Shown: positions 10,934-24,495, counted from the first letter of the stretch. The stretch is 64,000 nucleotides of DNA from Piper betle (GCA_033002965.1 JAURVB010014884.1:153127-217126), one strand, 5' to 3'. Notes: generated from the sequence alone by a model not told the origin. Translations and numbers: made by a program.

Positions 10934-13160
10934 GGTTGATCAAATCCCTCTGTGCTAAGAAGGGCAGTAACGACACTCCAAGAAGAGCAAACCCAGTTGT
11001 CTTTATAAAGAAGACGAATCTCTTCAATTAGCTCACCATTCACAATGTATCATCCTTTCCATCTCTGCTTCGCCTATCTTTTTCTGTTTGGAAATGGAAA
11101 TGACGGTAAATCTGGGGTCCGCCTAGCATGCAACGCACGAGCGGGCTGACCCACAAAACGCAGCTTTCTGTAAAGGAGACCACGAGGTGATTGGAGGGGA
11201 TGACAGAAGTGGAGAAGAGACCCATTTAAGAAATCAGGAGACAAATGTTTGGTTTGATAAAGGTATGAGTCCTCAATGGATGGAATCATTGCATTCATGG
11301 AGCGACTTGTTGCTATACATGATTAGCGTGCATCTACAACTGGCTTCGGTTCAACTTTAACATTTGTATAACACTTCACAGTACTCTAGCAGACTATAAA
11401 CTAGCTAGGTGCTGATCTTTAATCGAAAAACTAGCTTTAAATATGCATATAAATATTATGTACATGTAATTCTATGCATACTACAGGATAGAGATAATGA
11501 ACATGTGTTGCATTTGATTGCGACTTGGATGGCTCCTAGATGTGGAGGGACATGAGAGGGAAATGGATAACAAGTGTCTGAAATGAGATGTGATAATTTG
11601 CATTGAGCTTGACCTGAGCTGTGGCCTGGTGGGTCAGAAATAAAACACTTAGCCGATCATATGTGGGTGTCCTTATCTGAAGCTGGCTGATGTCTCAAGT
11701 GTTACAAATGAAATGGGTGGGGAAATTTTTCAGTAAGTTACACTGTGCTAAGCTACAAATTCTCAAGAGCTTTGGCATCCAAGTTTTTATAGGGAGTACT
11801 AAACTACTAGTAGTTCACAAATGATCATATAACAGGACTTGGACAACACAACAATTGTCCCGGTACTTTTCACTGTAATCTCAAAAGCGTTTTTTTTTTG
11901 GTTAATAAAAGTTCCGAAGAAGCACCGGTGATCAAGACTCATCAAATTTATTTGCCAGTTCATATACATGAGTCCACGTATCACGTCTGATAACATTATT
12001 ATTGGTTTACCATTTGGAAGGACCACCCACCAAGGGAAAGCAGGACTTTTCTCGTTGCTTTGCTTTGATACGGTCCTTCGTATATAATGCGTGTGCCGAG
12101 GTACGAGAAGTCACATTCTGAAAGTAGGCGGTGAGGGGGCACATGGCTGCAGAAGAAAAAGGGAAGAAAGGAGTTTCAAGCTCTTGGTTGGTTCACATCA
12201 GGGAGCTGAAATTGAGAAGTTATGAATAATCATGACAAAGTTCATTGTATAATATCTCCAAAGATATGATGAGAGAGCATATACAGATTGATTCCAGGAC
12301 CATCTACGATTTGAAGTAGCTACAATGTCGACGAACGATATTGAGGGAGACGTTTTGAAATAACAAGAGGCCGCTAGGTAGCTGCAAATATTGCTGCAAG
12401 CACACAGTACTAAGGAGTAACAAGAATGTTTGATGAAGTTGATGCATAAGTTTGATTCATATTTGTTGGAGAATCGACTCTTTGTTGTTCATGTGAAGTA
12501 GTCTTCGCTAAGTACAAGTTGACGAATAGTATCCCGAAGGAAACGATCATTCACCTAGACCAGCCGAGCAGGAAATATTTCCCTACTCGAAAGCCCAAAA
12601 TCTTGTAACTCAATGAGCTTACCATGTGAAATGAACTGTTTAGCATGAACATTATTTCCCTCACAGTTGATACAGGTTTGCGTTGTTTCTTTTCTGATCT
12701 TAGTCCCTATAACCGTCATGAATTCCGAGTGTTGTAAGCCCTTTAAATGGCTAGTCATGTTCGGATAGGTTCAAAGTCTGCAGAACTTCAACGGCGATAG
12801 TAGTATAAGCCCCTTTAATTTCAATTAATATTAGCATGTATTTCATCACAATAGTTCTCAAGATTAACACAGCAAGGTGGGCATCTGCGTGCAAGCCAAA
12901 CTGTTTCCCAATTGCTAGCTCAGAAGCAATGGCGGCCCCAAAGATATAGCTAATACTGTGAAAGCCGGGTGTCTTCTACAACTAGAAGGTAGCTCCTTTT
13001 GTTCATATTGTCATACAGCTTATCGATTCTTGGACTAAGCCAGCACGTATTCTCGCCTCTCTTCCCGTATTATACTTCACTTGCTGTCATCATCGCATTG
13101 TATATATGCCAACTCTTGGTTATCCCACTATGGTTCTTCATAATCCCAAGCAAACCATTG
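10934..13160. other. Promoter side of LAX gene and intergenic DNA
   Basis: 5' UTR and upstream region of the auxin carrier, followed by intergenic DNA. Short frames at 11040-11298, 11799-12026 and 12555-12758 show no family features. I see no RNA gene or repeat. Confidence 0.5.
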
Positions 13161-13740
13161 ATGGCTCTTCATCACCAGGGTGTTCACCCGCACTTATTCA
13201 TCTTCTTACTTGTTTTGTATGCATCAGGTAAATTCTCATAATCTTCAAAAAATTGTTACCGAGCCGGTTGTCAATTTACTTGGATCCAACCAGCTAGTAA
13301 CTACAAGCAAAAATATTAATATCTCTACTAAACGGAATGCATCCTAACTGCATGCATGAAATGCTGCGAAATGTGTGTAGAAACGAAGCAATCAGAATCA
13401 GCCAGGGTTTTCACCATCATCAATGCTTGCAAAGAGACAATCTGGCCGGCCACCTTCCCGAGCCAACTTTATGACGGGGATGGCTTCCCTCCCAATCCAG
13501 GTCAGTCCGTTGTCTTCAAACTACGGGATTCATCCATCATACATCATACATCTAATTAATTGGTTGGCCCATTCAGGAAGAAGTCAGTTTGCACATACCA
13601 TGACAAGAACCTTAGATGCAATGGAGTCGGAGAACTCAAGCCCATGACTTTGAGATCCATGGCAATGACGGCCATAACAATTTTTATCAAACTATGGCTC
13701 TTATAATCATATGCATATGTCCAATCCAAACAATAGTACA
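13161..13740 (+). pseudogene. Thaumatin-like protein pseudogene
   Basis: Exon 1 (13161-13227) encodes a signal peptide, with hydrophobic LFIFLLVLYAS, and ends at a GT donor. The acceptor at 13400-13401 joins in frame to ARVFTIINACKETIWPATF, the conserved start of thaumatin-like (PR-5) proteins, and continues to NPGQSVVFKL. The frame then ends at TAA near 13557. Thaumatin blocks continue in other frames: HDKNLRCNGVGELKPMTL (about 13602-13650) and GNDGHNNFYQTM (about 13662-13700). The segment carrying GRxWGRTGC and everything after the DFYDVSLVDG equivalent, including most of the 16 cysteines, is missing. It is a truncated, frameshifted relic of a secreted defence-type protein. Confidence 0.8.
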
Positions 13741-14183
13741 ATAGTATGTTGAAATATATCACAGAAATTCAGAAAGAATTACACAAACAAAACATGAACA
13801 TTCTATTGAACTCAAAGATATTAAAAAAGTTTTTTCAACACCCCTCATTGACATTCAACATGATATAGTATCAGCTCGTATAACACCTTCACACAAAACC
13901 GGCTTTGGAAAAAATAAAATTGTGATTTAAACAAATCAGCAAAACAGATAAGCATGTCCCAACATACTGACACTCAAGAGTCAAGACAGTACTTGTATTT
14001 CATCAAAACTAGGCTATCCATGTAATGTTACTGAACGCAATTGAACTTACTATTTTCAAGCTATAACATTTGAACATGGCTATTTTTTATAAGCAATATT
14101 GCAATACAGAAGAACAATCTGTATCTGTACAAAACAAACCTGTGCACAAAATTGTATTCACCAAAGGCCAATATATAATAACT
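13741..14183. other. Intergenic, no feature seen
   Basis: Between the thaumatin relic and the DUF639 stop codon. The short plus-strand ORF at 14070-14402 is antisense to the last DUF639 exon. Confidence 0.5.
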
Positions 14184-17100
14184 CTAAGATTTGTGATCCT
14201 TACCATTGTGTATTGTAGTTGGTGGACCAATTTGTTTGCTATAATTTTCTGTAACTTGTTTACCATCATCAAAGGGAAGTACTGCCACCGGAGCTGCAGG
14301 CACAGTGGCCCAGTGCTCCCTAAGAAAGTTCGTAAATTTATGAACCATTTCTCTTCGAAATTCAAGCTCCCTTGTAAAGAGGTCAAGAATACAAAAGGCT
14401 AAGATATATCTGAAAGGAACTAAGAGCAGAGAGCTGGCTGCACAGAACAACACTATAGCAACCTCGCCAGTGATCTGCAAACTATGGAAAGGAAACCACT
14501 TAATTTAGACCATCCCACAAACAAATATCAAGTTATCTGACAGGAACTCATGTAAGATTGACGAGAAAATAATGGACTAGAGATGACTATAGAAGTCACA
14601 TCGCTAAGACAAGAAGCACGCAAAATATTGTTTGTGAAATAAAGGTATGACCACTATGGAAACCGTTACAACTGGAGAAATAGCACCATCTTTAGCTCAC
14701 TAACGTATTCTATAAAACACAATAAGAGGGGAAAGGAACTGTTCAATAGATGCATTGCTCTGGGAAAAAAGTTACCACGTAGTGGTTTGACACTTTAAAA
14801 CACAGTTGTCACACATGTATGAGAAGTCATTTCCCTTAGCAAAGTAGTTTTAATTGGCACGTTGGAATCAAATTGATCCTGCAAAAGAAACAAATTTAAG
14901 TGCCAGGTATCAAAATGAAAGCATCAGACTACCAACTTATCTTTCACATCGTACTAATCATAACCTATGTTGCAACTCGTACCTGAGCTTGCCCAGCGAG
15001 CACAAGAGTTCGTACTTTTAGGAGAGCAATATTAACATTCTGTAAATAATTTTCCACATCAGCCATTGCTTCTTTCAATGCTACAATTTTCTGGAGTGTT
15101 CGAAGGAGGCTGATCTCTGATGGTAACTGTAGCAAAGAATCTCCCGAAACGACCATGTTCTTTAAGCGCCTTCAATAACATAGCAACAGCAGTACCGATC
15201 AATGTCATGGGTAGAATGTATGATAACAAATTTCTGAGAAAATTAAATGGAATTTAGTAAGCAGGCATCTATAGGCATCAGTCTGCTTTCAATGATTGAT
15301 GTAGGCCAGAAAGTGCTACTATTCGGGTTTATTTGATTAGTCTTTCATATATTAGTTGGTTTTATAGTTGTTTGGGAGTTATTTGCATTTTTAGGGATTT
15401 TTTCAAATCGTTGATAATAACTTTTACCTGAAAATGATCGTATAAGCAAACACAAGAAATGAGACTGTCAAGTGTGGCTCCTCCCAATGCCTAAGTTTCT
15501 CAAAATTTTTATACATGACAGCACAAGGTAGCATAAGTTCCTGAACATAAGAAAATTGAGGTTAAAATCAATAAAGTCACTTTTCATTATCCTGATAGGA
15601 TAATTATTTTGCACAAAATATCATTCTTTGGAGCCACAGGTTCAAACAAAGAGACATACGAAAGGATTATCTCCCTTCTATAACAAATAGAAAGATAATA
15701 CGTAAACACCTCTTCATTAACAAAAAAATTTAACCAATTCAATGAGAATATGTTTTAGTGAAAACAAACCTTAAATAGGCCAATGTTGCTCAGAATCCCT
15801 TTGATCATGGCAGCATCTATGGTTGCTTGGGAACTTTCCACTATCTGACTTCTCTCTTTAAATGTTTGTGCAGCCCTTTCTACAAGGCTTTTATCTCCAA
15901 CCACAAAATTCTTCCCTAAAACTACTCCTTGCCTCACAAAATAACTCTTCCAAAAAGCAACTGATTCGCTAGAACCACAAGATGATGATTTCATCCATCG
16001 ACGCAAATAGACACTTCCATCTACATCAATCACATGCATATTATAAGACCCTGAAATGCTTTTAGAAGTGATTCCTTCCAATGCTTGCTTCTTAATCAAA
16101 GGCCCTCCCCACAAATTTACAGCTAAAGTTTGACAAACAACATGTCCATAAGGTGGTTTCTAAGGTAGGTAAACTGCACAAGTTTAGATGGGTCTTCAGT
16201 TATTTTTTCCATGTACTGAAGAGTTTGTAGCCTTGCAATACTGTTTGATGCACTTGTCACAGTTTGTCTTTTACCTTTATGTGCACCATATACGCGGTAT
16301 AATGATGGATCACGATCTTGGGGGGACATATTCACGTATAAACTCGTATAAACATATAACCTCACTACTGAAGGCATGCCAAACGTCACATCTCATTTCA
16401 CGACCAAATTTACAAACTCGAGCACACATGTCTCTGACCTGTTCACAAAGAAATTAAATTTGTTTCATTCATTGCATTGCATTGATGAAAAACTACATCA
16501 AGTGTTTGTACCATATAATAGATAACTGGATCATTTAACTTCCTGAAGCTACATCAAGTATTCATGGGGAAACCAATACAAATATTTTTTGAAAACACGT
16601 GAGACCTAACATGATCATGGTACATAAAAATCAAAAGAAACACGAAAAACTACCTCGAACCTGATGTCACAGCTAATGCAAAATCGAAGAAAGTATATCC
16701 CATAGGCCCAACCTTTGTTTTTTTAACCTGTGAGCCAGGCACTGTAAGGTCCAATCTTATGGTTTCTTTCTTGCTAGTCAGGCTGATAGGCTGCCATTAT
16801 TTATAAAGTCAAAAACAATGGAAAGAGTGAATAGTACATCAGCCAGAAACAGAAACACATATGCATAATTTTTATTGATATAATAAATCACTGAAAGTAT
16901 AAGAGTGCCATTAGCCTACATCTAGAAAATAGTCTTGCAATAGGCATTTTAATAACAATTTCACGTCCATAGTCACTGGCAAAGAGCGGCTAAAAACATT
17001 ATGACTTCCTGTGGGCTGATATGGTTGCCAAAGAAAACATATGACTTTGACCTAAAAAAGCTGTAACTGTATCTCATGACGAAACATCAGCTAGACGACA

Positions 17101-19194
17101 GACTGCATATTACATTGGAAAAATGTCAACATTTGCACTTCATGATGTTTGGCAAGATGAGTTAAAATCCTTTTTTATGAGGTGAGTGAATTTCTAATTA
17201 AACAATTGAAATAAACTAATTTCATGCAGAATTTTTACAATATCTATGTTCAAATAGGGACTCATACAATATAATTAAGTTCCATACAAACAAAAACTAC
17301 CTCAAAATAGAGAGCTTTATCAATCAACGTAAGATTCCCAGGCCACCCAATATTTTTCTCCCATTTCAAAACTGCGCTTTCTGCTTGAACCAATACATAA
17401 AATTTGTTCTCCACATAAATGAAGTTTCTTTTCAAACCGCGACTTTCTCCCTTCATGAATCCTAAATAAAAGAACCTCATAAAAGTTGGCAACTTGCATA
17501 GGAGCATTTTGGGGACAAATTTACTTAGCTATCACTTTAACCCCTCATTGAGGTTTTCATTAAGCTGTCATATCTGAACAGAGACTGATATTGGTGTATC
17601 ATGCCAGATAATAAAGGATTAAGGACAAAATATACTCACTTTAGAAGTGCAGTCACATACATAATCCACAGGCTCATAGACATCTCCTTTTCCTCTCATA
17701 TAAGTGATTTATATAGGTTATGAGCAGTAGATCTATCAGCTACAGCAGCAACAGCCAGAGCAATGCGTATAAAAGCCTCTTTGCTGACAAGTTCACTCTT
17801 CAACATCCAAAAAGGATAGTCCACTTCAGATAATACCGTTCATATACCCATAAGGTGTAATAGATAATACCCCTAATGTTTTTAACACATGATCCTAGCA
17901 TAAACAGCAAATGTGTATGAGCTTATAGTTATCTGATAGGCATACATGAAACATGTAGTAATGTGAATATGCCTTTTAGAAGTAACAGGAAAAGAACCAT
18001 GTCCCATAGATACTGATAAAACGGGCATTGGCTACTTTAAGTCACTTGATGAAGTATATAAATCATTAATCAGCATGTCTATTTAAAAGCCACAAAGTAG
18101 TTGAGCCACACTATGAAAATGGCACAACAACATCATTTTCTACTTTTAGAGTTAACCAATTACCAAAAAGAAAAATACTTTTGCAGATATATACAACAAT
18201 AAAGAACTGTTGCCTTCAGCTTGAAGGCTGAACAGAACTAATATTCAAATTACCTGAAAATAACTGCCATTTTCATCTCTTGACAAGCAAGCATTGTAAC
18301 AAATATAAGTCGCTGAAAGGCAGCCTCCTGTAGAGAATAGCTGTATTGTACATAAATAAGTCGGAAGGAAATTCATCTTATTCTTCTTTCCATACACTTA
18401 CTATTTAAGAATAATGTGCGTGAAGCAATTTTGACATCCTTGTGCTGAAATATCATGGTTATTATCAGGTATCAAACAGAATAAGCAGAGTTCTGTACCC
18501 ATGAAAGACAAATAGTAGCCAGCAATAAAACTAGAAAAATACTAAAACCCGTTCCACAAACCTTCAAACTAGGATGGATATCTGAAATATCTCTTGACAA
18601 GTACCTAAAACAACAATATTCCACCAAGTTTCGAGCATTGTTCTGAACAGTGCCAGCTTCCGGAGCTTCAAATATCTTCTGCATTTTCTTACCAGTTAAT
18701 CCATTCAACCTGGGGCACCAATCACAAAGAAGTTTACTCACTCAAGTCAATTTTCAAGCTCATGATAATTCACTGAAGAAACCAAATAACGTGAACTAAA
18801 TCAAAACAATCTTCATGGTAATGAATGTACAATTTTTTACGAAATTAATACCCACTGTCATAAATACAAGTCTCCCACCATAATTCTTCTCATGAACTAA
18901 AATAATGACAATTTTTTCAAATACGAGTTGCAAGTACATTAAGATTAACTAATCGTAAAAGGATCGAAGCAACTCAATAGATTTAAAATAATTAAATCAC
19001 AAGCTGAATTGCTCAATAGAAACAATGGCAGCTAAGGATAAATTCCCACCAAGCGTAGCACTATCAAAAGTTCGGTCCACCATTAACATATCTTCAAAAA
19101 AATTAAACAAAAACCTACATGAGAAGATGACGAGGTGGAAGGAAGAAGAAAATTCAAAAAAATGGAACCTGGATCGAAGTCGTTGAGCCTCCAT
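14184..19194 (-). pseudogene. DUF639 family gene, disrupted
   Basis: Eleven exons can be traced on the minus strand: 19169-19194 (MEAQRLRS), 18562-18709, 18402-18444, 18254-18327, an exon from about 17795 to 17638, then 17301-17461, 16654-16790, 15770-16438, 15428-15540, 14983-15233 and 14184-14474. Joins are GT-AG. Diagnostic DUF639 text includes KKMQKIFEAPEAGTVQNNA, NIGWPGNLTLIDKALYFE, GSVYLRRWMKS, TRELEFRREMVHKFTNFLRE and WATVPAAPVAVLPF, with hydrophobic C-terminal segments. Breaks seen: in-frame TGA at 17698-17696, and frame changes near 17375, 16408 (T run), 16322 (C6 run), 16154 and 15093. Several lie at short homopolymers but not all, so decay is more likely than sequencing error alone. 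Family function is unknown. Confidence 0.85.
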
Positions 19195-19884
19195 CGATTG
19201 CCGAAGGAGCTGCTGGAAGCTCTGAATCGGAGGCGACGGGATTAGGGAGGAAGGAGGAAGTCGGGAGGAGGCACATGGTCGGTCCGGAGCCGCCGGAATC
19301 ACCGCTGTGCCGCCGGCGGATGGCGCACATACGCCGATTGTGGCCAAAGGGGGACAAACGAAGAGTCGACGTGGGAAACGGCGAAGGTTCGCGGGAAAAA
19401 GAAGAAGGCCTGGCGCCGGGGTGGGGAGTGCGGGGCCCACTCTTCATTGCACGTGGATTTTGTGTAGATTATATATGAGGAGTACATATAAATTAGGCTA
19501 CAATAATTTAATATTTTAAATATAAATTTAATTAATTTTAAATATAAATTTTAATTAATTTTAAATAAAATATAATGACTTATATTTTTTTGTTGTATTT
19601 TATTTCAAGAAATTAGGATTAATCTCTGTAATTAAAAGTTAAAGTTTAAAAGTAATTTTGTTTGAATCCCTCCATAATAGAGGTATTATTATTATCCTTC
19701 CATAATACAGATATTAATTTTTTTTATAGTGAGTTAAGAAAATTGAAATTAATCAAATTTGAACCAGTAAACCTTCATAATATGAGGTATTTTTATCTTT
19801 TTTATGTTTATTATATTTTAATTAATTAAATCTCTTAATTTTAATTACATGCTAATATTGGATTCTCATTTTATTAATATATAA

Positions 19885-19912
19885 TATTGAGGTGAATATA
19901 TTCACCTCAATA
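19885..19912. repeat. 28-bp perfect palindrome
   Basis: Each 14-base arm is the reverse complement of the other, with no spacer (left arm tattgaggtgaata). Confidence 0.9.
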
Positions 19913-19987
19913 GATATACATACTACTGTTTCTTTAGTTGCATATTATTATTATTATTATTAGGCAAGATGCCACACACTCACACAT

Positions 19988-19991
<4 letters not shown>

Positions 19992-20018
<27 letters not shown>
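19992..20018. repeat. (TA)n microsatellite
   Basis: Uninterrupted TA run of about 27 bases. Confidence 0.95.
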
Positions 20019-21378
20019 TGAAAATAGACCCTAATTTAATGGTTAACTCTTATTGAATAATAAGATACACTAATATAATAATTTGATATCTAAGAGATAA
20101 ATTTTAATTTTAAAAATATAATTTAATTAATTGAGGATGTAAACTATAATAATTTAACTAATTTTTTATTTTGTTGTATTTTTTTAATTACATCTTCTAC
20201 TTTTCATTAAAGAGCTATTTTTAATTCTTCTTTTATTAATAAAAGGCGTACATCATGATAACATGAACATTAGACATATATCAATGTCCTAATAAAACAA
20301 GTCTTGTTTATGTCTACTTGTAAATGTTTTTTATTCCCAAAGCATCTAGCTAATTGTAAATATTGAAGCATTGTGAGCTTTATTTTTGACATCTTGTTTT
20401 TGATAATTTACTTCAGATTTTTTTATTATAGTAGGTTAGCAATTAAGTACATTATACCTGTAACTAACTTATTGGTTCATTATGATCGCATTATATATAC
20501 CTTCTTGTTTAAAAATTGGTAGATTGATCTATATGTACCTATAGATTCATCATTTTAACAAAAATGTGAATGTGAAGAATAAAGCTAGCTAGGGGTAAAA
20601 TTGATGCTAAATTATTAAGAGGAAGATAAATAATGTTATAATTAAGGTCTACCTGAGTGAGCTCCCTGCTAAGATCAAATGGATTAAATAGATCGCTCGT
20701 GCAGCGCTTAATTTGGTAAGCTCAAGTTTTGGATGGAGCTAGATATCTTTTGGCCTTAGCTTTGTACCAATACATAAATTGATTAACGTACTAATTATGA
20801 GTTATGCGTATGATCAATTTTCCATCGACCACTCAACTGATATAATAAATCTCGCAATGCCAAACCTTGGTTTAGAAATGGCTAATGTATATGTAAATGG
20901 ACAGAGACAAGTACTGGGTTAATTTTGTATTATCTTAATTGAATGCCCATTTGTTAATTATGTTTCCTGTTCACAAGTAATTAAAGAGCTTTAAATCGAT
21001 GAGTGTTGAAGGAGAAGATCGATCCCTCTGCGGGTAGAAAGCTTTCCGGCGATAATACGAGGAAACTAATTCTATATAACATTTAAAAAAAATTCTATAT
21101 GAGGAAACTACTTCTCATGCATATATACAAGGAAAAGGGTCATGCATGCAAGATGTGCAACATGAAAGGTATGACGACGTCATACAGAATACATATATAT
21201 ATTATCGTCGATTAATTCTATGCCTGCATTATTAATGTTTTTATTATTATCGACCACTCCGCACACTTGGTCATAGTAATCTCCCCTTGGCCTTTGCCAT
21301 AGTAAACTTAATATTATACATCTTCATTGATTATAACTCCTTCCCCTCTTATCCAACTCCTAATTTATTCATGGCAAA

Positions 21379-22987
21379 TGAACTGTATTAGCTTTAGGAA
21401 GAAGTCTTGGAAGAAGTTCAGCAAATTTCAATGGCGTAAAGCCACATCCATTGCTCAAATGATGTCTAAGGAGATGGCTACTTGTTCTATCGTAGAGAAG
21501 GCTGATCAGTGCAAATTTCCTACGCTACTGGAATTGCCGGAGCTGGCATTGGACAACATATTGGAGAGACACTCCCCGGATGATTCATGGAACATGGCAT
21601 GTGTTTGCTGGTCATTGAGGGAGATCTGTCAGACTGATTAACTGTGGGAAATACATATGAATATAAAATGGGGAAGAGTCGTCGGTAAGAAAGCTCGCTC
21701 AGAGTGTCTTCTGTTTGTAGAAGCAATTAGAAATCCTAGTTTGCGGGGGTTGCCGGGAAGCACTCTATGGAGGAGTATAACCTTGCGCCTTGTGCTTGGT
21801 ATCTTGGATTAAGACAGCAATGAACATGGGAAGATGTCAAGAATTACATCATCTTTTGCTTCTTACATGAATTGGCTCCACTTACTCGAGAGGGGCACTT
21901 CTGGTTTTCAGCTCAAGTTCACAACAGTCAGGTATATTATGTTTAACCAATTATTGTTCATGCATGCTGCACTCCCAAATATTCATTGATCCCTTGGGGA
22001 AATCAGAAAGTTTTTTAAAGTTATTTCTTGCTACAATAAGGCTAACAGGAATATCTTATCGTTTTTGCGCCGCATGCATGCAGACTGGTAAAGATATTTT
22101 TCTTAGATATGATCGTCTGACTGATACATTTCGATGCAGGTATATACATATATATTGTTCTTGACCTTTTTATTTTACTTTTAACAACACGATTCTTTTC
22201 TCATTCGAAGTGATCAATTGTATTAATCCTTCTGTTTACAGGTTCCCTTCGAATTATGAACGACATGGACCATATTTAGAACCCAGGATTAAATGGGAGA
22301 GAGTACGAGCTTCACCGACTGATAATTTACCTGACCATCCTCATGCGTCCGACTGTTTGGATGATCTTCACCCCGGAGACGGTGTTGAGATTCAGTGGAG
22401 GCATTCCAATAACGGATCACCTTATGGTTTGTACTTTCGTAAACGAAGCCTATCACAGATCACAAGTGACAACTTCCAAATATAATTGGATTAACGTCAT
22501 AGGATAACAACTAAATCAATCTAGGACAGAGAGGGGGCTTATTCTTTTCTTTTTTTAATTCATTCCTTTTTCTTAATTTATTTTGTATCATTGTTATTTT
22601 GTTACAGATTGGTGGTATGCAGTTGTGGGTCACCAACTATCTTGTGATGGAAACGAGATCCAATGTCGCTGTTCCTACAATAGTAAAACAATTTGAACAT
22701 CTCATTTTCCTCGTACAAAAATAGTTTCATATATCTGCATCAATCGCATGAGGAAGTAAAAGATTTGCTTATCAGCTTCGTTCTTTTCGTTGTGATTATC
22801 AGATCTTGTTGCCATTTAGTTCAAACAGTATCCCGTTGCATCGAGATGGAGCAAAGTAATCATGCCCAAGAAGGATCCAGATCGTATAGAAAATGCACAT
22901 AATACAGGTGGGTTCTATGGAGGTATAAGGAAACTCTACAATGAGGACGAGGTCTCCAAGTGGAAGACTTGGTACTCGACAAGGTAG
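21379..22987 (+). pseudogene. F-box protein (At2g26850-like) pseudogene
   Basis: Five exons are traceable: 21379-21931, 22084-22139, 22242-22426, 22608-about 22725 and 22820-22987. The F-box reads FPTLLELPELALDNILE with VCWSLREIC, followed by LWEIHMNIKWGRVVG. Later exons give FFLRYDRLTDTFRCR, RIKWERVRASPTDNLPDH, ASDCLDDLHPGDGVEIQWR, WWYAVVGHQLSCDGNE and the C-terminal [20 protein letters not shown], ending TAG at 22985-22987. This order matches plant F-box proteins of the At2g26850/At2g32560 type, presumed SCF substrate receptors. Exon 1 has in-frame TAA at 21639-21641 (where H-L-W is expected) and TAA at 21809-21811, so no full protein can be made. The far C-terminal exon is intact. Confidence 0.85.
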
Positions 22988-23224
22988 TTCGATACTTGGA
23001 TGAAAAAACTTGATTAAATACTGATAAAAAAACTGTACCTATCAATTCCTTTGTGAAAGCTTGAAAATATGCATGTGATCTTGTCTGTTAAGGTTTAGAA
23101 AAAAAGAAAGGCAAGAAATCAAGCCATAGGTATAAGCATAATGAAATTATTTATATAAACTTCTTTTCTTTTTCATGGAGGACCTCTTTGACTGCCATGA
23201 AATCACAGGCAAAAAATGTAAATC

Positions 23225-23520
23225 TGAAGGTCAAAATTTTCCTTGTATTTCATTGTCTAGAAATATAGTTAAAAGGAAATTTTATTTTCGATTAAAGTAA
23301 ATTTATATAAAATTTTTATAAAGTAATTTTTTTGGTGAAAAATAAAACAATTGGGAAAAATTTTGAAAAACACATGAATATTTTATTTTCATTTTATTTT
23401 TCAACTATCCAAACGTATAATTAAAAGAAAATTTTAAAATTTCAGTATCATTTTATTTCATTGTATTTATATTTCCTATGAAACTATTTTTTCATTCACT
23501 ATTTACATTTATAACGATAG
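23225..23520. repeat. MITE remnant related to the 35965-36321 element
   Basis: Shares ordered blocks with the Harbinger-type MITE in nicastrin intron 3: tattttattttcat, aaattttaaaattttc-like and tcattttatttcattg. Terminal inverted repeats are not recognisable, so this is a decayed internal copy. Confidence 0.5.
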
Positions 23521-23699
23521 GCAACCGTTCAACAGTAACAGCTATAACAAATTTGGCTTCATACTGTATGTCTTTTAAAATTTATCATTACCAAAAATGC
23601 TTTGTTCTGTGTTTGTTTGGACATCTCTGAAAATTAAGACTACATATTGCTATTTCGACTAACTAGCCATTTACATCGTATCCAATGTTGTCATCTCAT

Positions 23700-24117
23700 A
23701 TATATCTACGGTCCTCCGAACCAGTGCCGCTGTTCCTCCAACGATAAATAAATTCAACAATAACTAACTATTGTGTTGTGATATTATGAATTACCGAGTT
23801 TGAGTATCTACCTTTCCGACATTGCTGCCATGCATTGTGTTTTGTCGGGAGAGAATAATCCACAAAGGGTTTTTAGTTGTTTAGCCTCAATGATTTTTTT
23901 TCATCGGACTTTAATATAGGGTGGTCATTGAGTTCAAACAGTATAGCCTTCAATCAAGGTGGAGGAAAGCAACCATGCCTATGAAGAACTGTAAAGAGTT
24001 CAGAATTCGAAAAGGTGGGTTCTACGGAGGAATCAGAAAATTGTACAATTAAGCGAATATCTCCATGAGGAAGAAGCTCAGGCCCAATGAAGACGAGATC
24101 CGCCTAGATTGCAAGCC
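23700..24117 (+). pseudogene. Duplicated 3' fragment of the F-box gene
   Basis: A second partial copy of the last two exons of the pseudogene at 21379-22987. A piece near 23712-23750 reads NQCRCSSNDK then stop. The piece at 23937-24117 reads [19 protein letters not shown] and [12 protein letters not shown], then stop, then ISMRKKLRPNEDEIRLDC. The F-box and middle exons are absent from this copy. This copy keeps EFKQY at the start of the last exon, which helps define the exon in the longer copy. Confidence 0.8.
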
Positions 24118-24495
24118 AGTAAATAAATCCAATATCTTATATGATGTACTTGAGTCTTGAAGCAGGCCTTCATTGCAAATGCAATCCACTGTTACAGAGC
24201 ATACACCTTACCTACCTGTACTTTGAATATCGAAATCAAAACTGATATTTGCTCTTCAAAAGGTTTTTCAGTTGGTAGCATTTAACAAATTTCCTTGTAG
24301 CTCCCATCATACTTGATTGGCAGAGACTTAACAACCTGACTAAAGCACGATTGGGTTAAAACTAGAAAAAAAATAGTTCCAATGAAAATATGGAACTTGC
24401 AATCCAACATGACAATAAGCATTACCAGTTCCAAAAATCCTGATTGGCCCCAACTAAAAGGTATTTGGTCTCTTTTCACTCAGTTAGAATAGCCG

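Larger units (their letters stand above)
19195..21378. other. AT-rich intergenic DNA
   Basis: Very AT-rich, with homopolymeric and ATT-type tracts. GC-rich DNA at 19195-19440 is the 5' flank of the DUF639 locus; the long frames there are composition artefacts. No gene is seen. Confidence 0.6.
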
